Shown piece by piece: positions 39,422 to 45,422 of a stretch of DNA of 45,422 nucleotides. The position numbers and the translations under genes are program-made. This DNA is from Acinetobacter sp. ANC 4178 (GTDB lineage Bacteria > Pseudomonadota > Gammaproteobacteria > Pseudomonadales > Moraxellaceae). Position 1 is the stretch's first letter. Each line of letters starts with the position of its first letter. The stretch is from NCBI RefSeq assembly GCF_004331175.1, contig NZ_SJOD01000010.1, positions 1 to 45,422 on the forward strand, in the 5' to 3' direction. Under the pieces are notes generated by a model that saw only the letters and a list, made by a program, of their open reading frames with translations, did not search any database and had not been told where the DNA came from.

Positions 39422-40432
39422 TTATTTGTAGTTTTCATCTTGTAGACCACATTCAAAATTTTTGGCATCTTCTTTACAGCGGAATTGCCACAGCAATTTC
39501 ATCATCCGTTTGTCATATACCCCTTGTTGGGTCAAATTAATACGCGCGTCACGCATCATCTTTTGATAGCCAGGTTTATCAGGAGCGGGGACGTCCATCC
39601 AGTATTTGTTTGGAATATCGGCTTTCATTTTACCTAAAATGCCAAAAGCACGTGGAAGTTGTGATTTAACCCATTCACGTGATTGTTGACCATAGCCTTT
39701 AGGGAAACGGTCGGGACGAATAATGATATTGCCTGTGACTTGTAAAATTGGGTAATTCACAATCGCCCCTTTGCTGCCCAAACCTTTATGTAATTCTAGT
39801 GCTTTAAACGCAGCGGCAGGTGCCCCAATAATATCAACCTGACCATTGTTAAATTTACTGCCAAAATTGGTGACATCGGAACTAACAGCTTGGGCGCCGA
39901 CTTGTTGCACCATAATTTTTTGCGCTTGATCATAATCCAGCACAGCAATCTTTTTGCCTGCGGCTTTGGCGACGGTATTGATGCTACGATCATTGACCAA
40001 CAGATAGGCATCGCCGACAGGAATGACGCCTGCAATTTCATATTTGCCTTTTACCATATATTTGCTAAAAGTAGGATTGGCTAAACCTTGCATGACTTTA
40101 ACCGCTAATTTCAGATTAGGGATGGCCCCAATGGCATCCAGTGAACCGGTAAAATCATTAAATTGACGTCCGCGCATACCTGTCACACTAATGCCATCGC
40201 ATTTCCCTGCTTTAAAATCTTCAGCAATGACGGCTTCATTTTGCGCCACGCGTAGTTCAATATCTGCCCCCCAATTTTTAGCCGCCAATTGATAATCTTT
40301 CATGAGGGCGTAGACATCGCCACTTTTACCGACAAAATCAAATACGCACACTACTTGTTTGGCTTGAACAAAACTGGTGCTCGCACATAGCCCAAGTCCC
40401 ATCAAAAATTGCATTGATGATCGTTTCATCAT
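39422..40432 (-). CDS. Putative periplasmic solute-binding protein (DUF6091-like), paralogue A
   Basis: A 336-residue exported protein with a signal peptide ending about residue 24 (SFVQA). The mature part resembles TRAP-type binding proteins: VCVFDFVGKSGDVYALMKDYQLAAKNWGADIEL at the start, FKAGKCDGISVTGMRGRQFN, YDQAQKIMVQQVGAQAV and a C-terminal RINLTQQGVYDKRMMKLLWQFRC. Cys residues at the mature start, in GKCDG and in two C-terminal positions are shared by all three paralogues and could make two disulfides. It is the most divergent of three tandem copies and lacks the inverted repeat found before the other two. No transporter gene lies nearby; the ligand is unknown. Confidence 0.82.
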   Translation of the reverse strand: MMKRSSMQFLMGLGLCASTSFVQAKQVVCVFDFVGKSGDVYALMKDYQLAAKNWGADIELRVAQNEAVIAEDFKAGKCDGISVTGMRGRQFNDFTGSLDAIGAIPNLKLAVKVMQGLANPTFSKYMVKGKYEIAGVIPVGDAYLLVNDRSINTVAKAAGKKIAVLDYDQAQKIMVQQVGAQAVSSDVTNFGSKFNNGQVDIIGAPAAAFKALELHKGLGSKGAIVNYPILQVTGNIIIRPDRFPKGYGQQSREWVKSQLPRAFGILGKMKADIPNKYWMDVPAPDKPGYQKMMRDARINLTQQGVYDKRMMKLLWQFRCKEDAKNFECGLQDENYK

Positions 40433-40575
40433 GTGAATTGTCCTTATTCCATTCTTTTTATATTGTTGGGATGATGTTGTTCATCATTTTAAGCGGTAAA
40501 ACAATGTGTTTACCTGAGCTTAAGATTAGCGTGTTTTTATCCCTTAACATTGGCACTTTAGACAAAAACTTAAAT

Positions 40576-40600
40576 AAAAAAGCCTAGAATAATCTAGGCC
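40576..40600 (-). terminator. Intrinsic terminator after paralogue B
   Basis: TCTAGGC and GCCTAGA (40582-40588 with 40593-40599) form a 7-bp stem; read leftwards it is followed by six T. It lies 20 bases past the stop of paralogue B and separates it from paralogue A. Confidence 0.75.
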
Positions 40601-40619
40601 TTAGTTATTGATTTATGCT

Positions 40620-41630
40620 TTATTCACCCGCCATAGAACATTCGAAATTGGCTTTATCGACAGAGCAACGCGCCTTTTTCAAGACACTCATCATGCCCGC
40701 ATCATAAATGCCTTGCTTAGTCAGGTCGATACGACCATCACGTAACATTTTCTGGTATTTAATTTTATCATCTGCAGTTAAATTCATGCGGTATTTGGCA
40801 GGGATACCCGCTTCAAGACGATTAATCATCGAGAAGCTTTTTGGTAAATTCTTCACAAACCAATCACGGGATTTTTGTCCAAAACCAGCAGGGAATTGCT
40901 CAGGACGAATCACAAAGTCGGCAGTCACTTGTAGAACTGGAAAGTTAAACATTGCACCGTTATTGCCTAAACCTTTATAAATTTCGAGAGGTTTATATGC
41001 ATAGGCTGGGGCACCCACCATGTCGACTTGACCATTATTAAATTTAGCCACGAAATTTGAAACATCTGAAATGACCGCTTGGGCACCCACACGTTGTACC
41101 ATGATTTTTTGTGCTTGGTCATAGCCCAAGACTGCAAATTTTTTCCCCGCAGCTTTTTCTATGGAATTGATACTTTTATCACGGACGAAAATAAAGGCGG
41201 AACCAAGCGGTGCAATCCCTGCCACTTCATATTTTTTGCCGCTTAATGTCGTGACCATTTTACTGGCATTGCGTTGGTCTAAGGCAAAACTAATGGCTTT
41301 CTGTGCAATTGCATTACTTGGGGCACCCCCTAAAGCATCAATTGAACCTGCAAATTTATTGTATTGGCGGGCGCGCATTGCCGTCATAAAAACGCCGTCA
41401 CATTTACCCGCTTTAAAATCGTTGTCGGCTACAGCTTCATCTTGTCGTGGAATCAGGTTGATTTCTGCCCCCCAGCTTTTTGCTGCTAATGCCCATTCTT
41501 GTGCCATTTGATAAGATTCACCAGACTTACCGAGCAAATCGAAAACACAGATATCCACTTTTGCTGCTTGTGCGGTCGTAGACAGACCTACAGCAGTCAA
41601 AGCAGCTAAACCGAACATGACTTTTTTCAT
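40620..41630 (-). CDS. Putative periplasmic solute-binding protein (DUF6091-like), paralogue B
   Basis: A 336-residue exported protein with signal peptide MKKVMFGLAALTAVGLSTTAQA. The mature chain has ICVFDLLGKSGESYQMAQEWALAAKSWGAEINL, FKAGKCDGVFMTAMRARQYNKFAGSIDALGG and VLGYDQAQKIMVQRVGAQAV, with the shared four Cys. I chose the ATG at 41630 because AAGG lies at the right distance; the ATG at 41639 has the site directly against it. It is closest to paralogue C and shares with it an inverted repeat (41709-41730) upstream. It stands between its own terminator and that repeat, so it is a single-gene unit. Confidence 0.83.
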   Translation of the reverse strand: MKKVMFGLAALTAVGLSTTAQAAKVDICVFDLLGKSGESYQMAQEWALAAKSWGAEINLIPRQDEAVADNDFKAGKCDGVFMTAMRARQYNKFAGSIDALGGAPSNAIAQKAISFALDQRNASKMVTTLSGKKYEVAGIAPLGSAFIFVRDKSINSIEKAAGKKFAVLGYDQAQKIMVQRVGAQAVISDVSNFVAKFNNGQVDMVGAPAYAYKPLEIYKGLGNNGAMFNFPVLQVTADFVIRPEQFPAGFGQKSRDWFVKNLPKSFSMINRLEAGIPAKYRMNLTADDKIKYQKMLRDGRIDLTKQGIYDAGMMSVLKKARCSVDKANFECSMAGE

Positions 41631-41708
41631 TGTGTTCATCCTTTTCAGATTGGTTATTGTTTTAAGTGTCCTTACACGCAAACAATATTAAGCAAGTTTT
41701 GTATTTAT

Positions 41709-41730
41709 AAATAGAGTATTTACTCCATTT
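41709..41730. promoter_or_regulatory. Inverted repeat upstream of paralogue B, likely operator
   Basis: AAATAGAG-N6-CTCCATTT (one mismatch between arms), 79-100 bases before the start of paralogue B. The same element, with perfect arms, lies upstream of paralogue C (42920-42941) and not upstream of paralogue A. Confidence 0.6.
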
Positions 41731-41849
41731 TTAAATAAAAAAATGACACACTCAGCAAAATTGCTGTCAAATTGTCCAATTCAAAGCGGTGTTTCAATTA
41801 AAATCAGTGAATTAAATTAGGATTTGGGGATAGGAAAATTATCATTAAA

Positions 41850-42857
41850 TTATTCCCCGCCCAGTGAGCATTCAAAATTAGTACGTTCAACCGTACATCT
41901 GGCTTTTTTCAGTACTGTCATCATGGTGGGGTCATAGATGCCTTGTTGCGTCAGATCCATGCGCGCATCACGCAACAATTTTTGATATTTTTCTTTGTCA
42001 TCTTTGTTGAGTTCCATGCGATATTTGCTTGGAATAGTGGCTTCAACCCGTTGCACCATGGCAAAACTTTTAGGCAATTGGCGGACAAACCATTGCCGAG
42101 ATTGAGTGGCAAAACCTTCTGGAAATTGCTCTGGTCGAATAATCAGGTCTGCCGTGACATTTAATACTGGAAAATTGACCATTGCGCCGTTATTGCCGAG
42201 CCCTTTATAAATCTCGAGGGGTTTAAAGGCATAAGCCGGCGCAGGTACGACATCGACTTCATTCTGATTAAATTTTTTCACAAAATTGGAAATTTCAGAC
42301 ATTACTGGAACGGCATTGACGCGTTTCACCATAATTTTTTGCGCCTGATCAAATTCCATGACTGCAATTTTTTTACCATTGAGTTTTTCAACAGTATTGA
42401 CCGACTTATCTCGTACAAATAAATAGGCTGGGCCAATCTGACCAATCCCTGCCACTTCATAGGTTTCTTTACCTGATTTGGTGATGAGGCGTTTCTGATT
42501 GCGCTTGTCTAGCACATAAATAATGGCTTTTTGTGCAATCGCGTTGTTGGGCACCCCGCCCAATGCATCAATTGAACCCGCAAACTTATTATAATTACGG
42601 GCACGCATGGAGGTCATATAAAAACCGTCACATTTTCCAGCTTTGAAGTCTTGGTCTAATTTGGCTTCATCTTTATAAGCCGTTAGGTCGATATTGGCAT
42701 CCCAATTTTTACTGGCCAATGCCCATTCTTCAAGAAATTTATAAGATTCCCCAGACTTACCGAGCAAATCAAAAACGCAAACATTAATATTTGCATGCGC
42801 TAAATTAGACAAATTGAATAGTGTTGCTGTAGACAAGACAAAAAAGGCTTTTTTCAC
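41850..42857 (-). CDS. Putative periplasmic solute-binding protein (DUF6091-like), paralogue C
   Basis: A 335-residue exported protein with signal peptide MKKAFFVLSTATLFNLSNLAHA. It follows paralogue B closely along its length: VCVFDLLGKSGESYKFLEEWALASKNWDANIDL, FKAGKCDGFYMTSMRARNYNKFAGSIDALGG and LTQQGIYDPTMMTVLKKARC. The start is GTG with AGGTG 6 bases ahead. A perfect 8-bp inverted repeat (42920-42941) lies upstream. The two best conserved copies, B and C, probably arose by a recent tandem duplication. Ligand unknown. Confidence 0.83.
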   Translation of the reverse strand: MKKAFFVLSTATLFNLSNLAHANINVCVFDLLGKSGESYKFLEEWALASKNWDANIDLTAYKDEAKLDQDFKAGKCDGFYMTSMRARNYNKFAGSIDALGGVPNNAIAQKAIIYVLDKRNQKRLITKSGKETYEVAGIGQIGPAYLFVRDKSVNTVEKLNGKKIAVMEFDQAQKIMVKRVNAVPVMSEISNFVKKFNQNEVDVVPAPAYAFKPLEIYKGLGNNGAMVNFPVLNVTADLIIRPEQFPEGFATQSRQWFVRQLPKSFAMVQRVEATIPSKYRMELNKDDKEKYQKLLRDARMDLTQQGIYDPTMMTVLKKARCTVERTNFECSLGGE

Positions 42858-42919
42858 TATTTCACCTCATTTTTTTGATTTTTCAGAACAAATTTATATA
42901 AACATGTTTTTTTTGAATA

Positions 42920-42941
42920 AAATAGAGCTTTTGCTCTATTT
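42920..42941. promoter_or_regulatory. Inverted repeat upstream of paralogue C, likely operator
   Basis: AAATAGAG-N6-CTCTATTT, perfect 8-bp arms, 63-84 bases before the GTG start of paralogue C. It matches the element before paralogue B in arms, spacer length and position, which points to a shared regulator. A 5' RNA hairpin is the alternative. Confidence 0.62.
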
Positions 42942-43040
42942 CCGATAGATAACATTTCGCTGTATATAGCCTTGGTGCTTTTTCTTTTCTAAGCGACTTC
43001 CTTTAGAATAGCGCTAACTTTTTATCTGCCAGTGTTTGTG

Positions 43041-44972
43041 ATGATCCAATTAGACCAACTTTCAATTCGTCGTGGTGGACGCGTACTCTTCCAAAAAGCC
43101 TCGATGCAATTGCATCCTGGTTGGAAAATTGGTTTAACTGGCGTAAATGGCGCTGGTAAATCAACCTTATTTTCTGCGCTCTTGGGGGGAATGGAGTCTG
43201 ACGGGGGATATTTAACCCGTCCAGCGGTGTGGACCGTTGCCCATATGGCGCAAGAAATTAAAGCCTTAGATATGAAAGCCATTGATTTTGTTTTATCAGG
43301 CGATGAAGAATTTTGGGAAATTCAGAACAAACTGGATCATCCAGAAAGCTTAAGTAATGATGAGCTGGCGCATTTATATGGTCGCTTTGATGAAATTCAT
43401 GGTTATTCTGCCGCCGCTAAAGCCTCACAACTTATGGCAGGTTTAGGGTTCTTTGAACATCAATCCCAGCTCGATGTTTCAAGTTTCTCGGGCGGTTGGC
43501 GTATGCGTTTGAACCTTGCGCGTACCCTCATGAGTCGTTCAGATTTACTGTTACTCGATGAACCGACCAACCATTTAGACTTAGATGCAATTCTGTGGTT
43601 AGAAGATTGGTTAAAAGCCTATGAAGGCACTTTGGTTCTTATTTCGCATGACCGTGATTTCTTGGATGCCATTACCGACCATATTCTGCATATTGAAAAT
43701 CAAGAATTGACTTTATATACGGGCAATTACTCGACTTTCGAACGTACCCGTAGTGAACGTCTAGCACAGCAACAACAAGCCTACGAAAAGCAATTAGAAA
43801 CCCGTGCCCATTTGCAGAAATATATTGACCGCTTTAAAGCACAAGCCACCAAAGCCAAACAAGCGCAAAGTCGAATTAAACAATTGGAACGTATGCAGGA
43901 ACTTTCTGCTGCGCATGTCGATACGCCGTTTACCTTTAGTTTCCGTGAACCGTCAAAAATGAGTTCACCTTTATTGGAACTTGAAAATACCGATATCGGT
44001 TACGGTGAAAAACTGATTGTAACCAATGTGAATTTGCAAATTACCCCAACCAGCCGAATTGGTTTATTGGGAATGAATGGTGCAGGTAAATCAACCTTAA
44101 TTAAATCACTGGTGGGCGATCTAAAACTATTACAAGGGACGCGTAAAGACTCTGAACTATTAAATATTGGTTACTTTGCTCAGCATCAAATGGATGCTTT
44201 GGATGGGAATGCCAGCCCAATGCTGCAATTGGCGCGTATTGCCGATAAAAAAATCAGTGAAGCCAGTTTACGTTCTTTCTTGGGCAGCTTTGGTTTTAGT
44301 GGCGAACGTATGGACACACCAAGTGAAAGTTTCTCGGGGGGGGAACGAGCACGTTTGGCTTTAGCACTCATTGTATGGCAACGTCCAAATGTTTTAATTC
44401 TAGATGAACCGACCAACCATTTAGACTTAGATATGCGTCATGCACTGACTATGGCACTCCAAGATTTTGAAGGTGCGGTGGTTCTTGTTTCGCATGAACG
44501 CCAACTCATTGCCAGCGTTTGTGATGAACTATTGTTGGTACATAATGGAACTTGTCGTGAATTCGACGGTGACTTGACGGCTTATGCCGAATGGTTACGC
44601 CAAGCACGTATCGATATGATGAAGAATGGGCAACAACCCTCTGCTCCAGTTCAATCCCAAGTTGAAGTAAAAGCCACTATTTCTAAATTGGACAAAGAGG
44701 CGCAACGCAAAGAAGCAGCGCGTCAACGTGAACTCAGTCGCCCCATTCGTAAAAATATTGAAAAATACGAATCGCAGATGGAAAAATTACAGCCGCGCCT
44801 ACAAGAAATTGAAACTTTGTTGGGCGATAGCAGTTTATATGAAGCCGAGCGTAAACAAGATTTGCTGAAACTGATGGATGAACAAAATCAGTTAAACGCA
44901 AAATTAGAGCAAATCGAAGAAGAAATGCTGACCTTGATGATGGAATTAGAAGCATTGGAAAGCTCATTTTAA
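43041..44972 (+). CDS. ABC-F family ATPase, YheS type
   Basis: A 643-residue cytoplasmic protein with two ABC domains and no membrane segments. Domain 1 has GVNGAGKST, SFSGGWRMRLNLARTL and LLLLDEPTNHLDLDAI; domain 2 has GMNGAGKSTL, SFSGGERARLALAL and VLILDEPTNHLDLDM. The linker between is basic and Gln-rich (LAQQQQAYEKQLETRAHLQKYIDRFKAQATKAKQAQSRIKQL), the P-site tRNA interaction motif of ABC-F proteins, and a coiled coil ends the chain. YheS-type members act on ribosomes to relieve stalling. I chose the ATG at 43041 (MIQLDQLSIRRG) over the upstream GTG. A strong terminator follows. Confidence 0.93.
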   Translation: MIQLDQLSIRRGGRVLFQKASMQLHPGWKIGLTGVNGAGKSTLFSALLGGMESDGGYLTRPAVWTVAHMAQEIKALDMKAIDFVLSGDEEFWEIQNKLDHPESLSNDELAHLYGRFDEIHGYSAAAKASQLMAGLGFFEHQSQLDVSSFSGGWRMRLNLARTLMSRSDLLLLDEPTNHLDLDAILWLEDWLKAYEGTLVLISHDRDFLDAITDHILHIENQELTLYTGNYSTFERTRSERLAQQQQAYEKQLETRAHLQKYIDRFKAQATKAKQAQSRIKQLERMQELSAAHVDTPFTFSFREPSKMSSPLLELENTDIGYGEKLIVTNVNLQITPTSRIGLLGMNGAGKSTLIKSLVGDLKLLQGTRKDSELLNIGYFAQHQMDALDGNASPMLQLARIADKKISEASLRSFLGSFGFSGERMDTPSESFSGGERARLALALIVWQRPNVLILDEPTNHLDLDMRHALTMALQDFEGAVVLVSHERQLIASVCDELLLVHNGTCREFDGDLTAYAEWLRQARIDMMKNGQQPSAPVQSQVEVKATISKLDKEAQRKEAARQRELSRPIRKNIEKYESQMEKLQPRLQEIETLLGDSSLYEAERKQDLLKLMDEQNQLNAKLEQIEEEMLTLMMELEALESSF

Positions 44973-44985
44973 TTCTTCGAATGAC

Positions 44986-45029
44986 AAAAGAGAAAAAGCA
45001 CAACATTAATGTTGTGCTTTTTCTCTTTT
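44986..45029. terminator. Strong terminator after the ABC-F gene
   Basis: A long stem (AAAAGCACAAC with GTTGTGCTTTT, extended by AAAAGAG/CTCTTTT) over an ATTA loop, ending in a T-rich tail, between the ABC-F gene and the rrn promoter region. Confidence 0.88.
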
Positions 45030-45181
45030 AACAGCTAAGAAAAAAGCAAAAAAATACACCTCAAATGAAAATAAATATGCGATTTAGGTTAGAAAACGAT
45101 TAAAAAATGAATGAAAAACACGTTATTTGCATTATTTTGTGGAAAAAACCAACACATGTGCAAAATAATTTAAAAAGGGGG

Positions 45182-45209
45182 TTGTGTTGGGTGAGGAATG
45201 CTGTAGAAT
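45182..45209 (+). promoter_or_regulatory. rrn promoter P1 of the right-hand rRNA operon
   Basis: TTGTGT (45182-45187), a 16-base spacer and TAGAAT (45204-45209). The AT-rich stretch just upstream (45120-45180) could serve as an UP element. It shares the TAGAAT -10 with the left rrn promoter. Confidence 0.65.
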
Positions 45210-45321
45210 GCACATCCATCGGCGGTGATGTTGATTAAAACTTGTTGAGAAACAAGGATTTAGCCCAAGCGGTAGAATCTGGAAGTCTTGAATGAGTTTG
45301 AAAAATAATTAACAAAACCTG

Positions 45322-45349
45322 TTGACTTCTTCTTAGAAGAGAGTAACAT
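45322..45349 (+). promoter_or_regulatory. rrn promoter P2 of the right-hand rRNA operon
   Basis: TTGACT (45322-45327), a 16-base spacer and TAACAT (45344-45349), about 140 bases after P1. The left operon shows no equivalent at this place, so the two operons differ in promoter layout. Confidence 0.6.
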
Positions 45350-45383
45350 AGCCGACCTAGCTTGATGGTGACGAATCATCGAG

Positions 45384-45422
45384 AAGATCATTAAGAGATT
45401 ATGAAGAACAACTTGTGTGGAT
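45384..45422 (+). repeat. rrn leader segment, inverted copy of 229-267 (partial, runs off the window)
   Basis: These 39 bases are identical to the reverse complement of 229-267, the leader of the left rrn operon. By analogy a 16S gene should begin about 130 bases past the right edge, reading away from oriC. The inverted repeat therefore probably covers the full rrn operons. Confidence 0.92.

Noticed and set aside
39422..40432. Phosphonate or ABC-type binding protein as the name for the three paralogues
   Set aside because: The fold pattern is binding-protein-like, but no ABC genes are near and the conserved blocks fit the DUF6091-like group better; a specific ligand would be a guess.

Overview
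The window is a 45.4 kb stretch of a gamma-proteobacterial chromosome around the replication origin. The order yidC-yidD-rnpA-rpmH / oriC / dnaA-dnaN-recF-gyrB, the low GC content, the 16S 5' end and the protein sequences (DnaK, GrpE, DnaA, the DUF6091-like binding proteins) all point to Acinetobacter; the species cannot be fixed from this. The window lies between two divergent rRNA operons. Its left edge holds the 5' end of a 16S gene read leftwards. Its right edge stops inside the leader of a second rrn operon read rightwards. The two leaders share a 39-bp inverted repeat (229-267 and 45384-45422). oriC lies between them at about 29.1-29.65 kb, so both operons are read away from the origin.

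Left part (0.5-9.5 kb): a periplasmic cyclophilin, an HSL-type esterase, a small lipoprotein, an exported MBL-fold protein with a degenerate metal site and its divergent LysR regulator, the heat-shock pair grpE-dnaK (with a sigma-32-type promoter before grpE), an exported metzincin with a coiled-coil insert, and an acidic protein of unknown function. From 9.6 to 13.3 kb come a lytic transglycosylase and purE-purK, separated by a 740-bp gene-free AT-rich region. That region carries 18 copies of the palindromic 12-mer TTTRAATTYAAA and three perfect DnaA boxes. The same 12-mer occurs in oriC, which makes this the most unusual element in the window.

Middle part (13.5-26.3 kb): a DUF486 membrane protein, mpl, a GNAT protein, a TerC/Alx gene behind a yybP-ykoY manganese riboswitch with a clear terminator switch, a Rieske oxygenase next to guanine deaminase and hypoxanthine phosphoribosyltransferase (a purine group), a GlsB-type membrane protein, dsbC, a DmeF-like CDF exporter divergent from an RcnR-type sensor with a recognisable operator between them, an MFS transporter, and mnmE.

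Origin region and right part (26.3-45.4 kb): the conserved yidC-yidD-rnpA-rpmH cluster, oriC, and dnaA-dnaN-recF-gyrB; then an NTF2-like protein, tyrS, anmK, erpA, three paralogous periplasmic binding proteins in tandem with no transporter partner (two share an upstream inverted repeat), a YheS-type ABC-F protein, and the second rrn promoter region. Near-consensus parS sites at 22.3, 32.7, 33.35 and (weaker) 36.6 kb mark this as the origin domain handled by ParB. There is no insertion sequence, prophage, CRISPR array or tRNA gene in the window.
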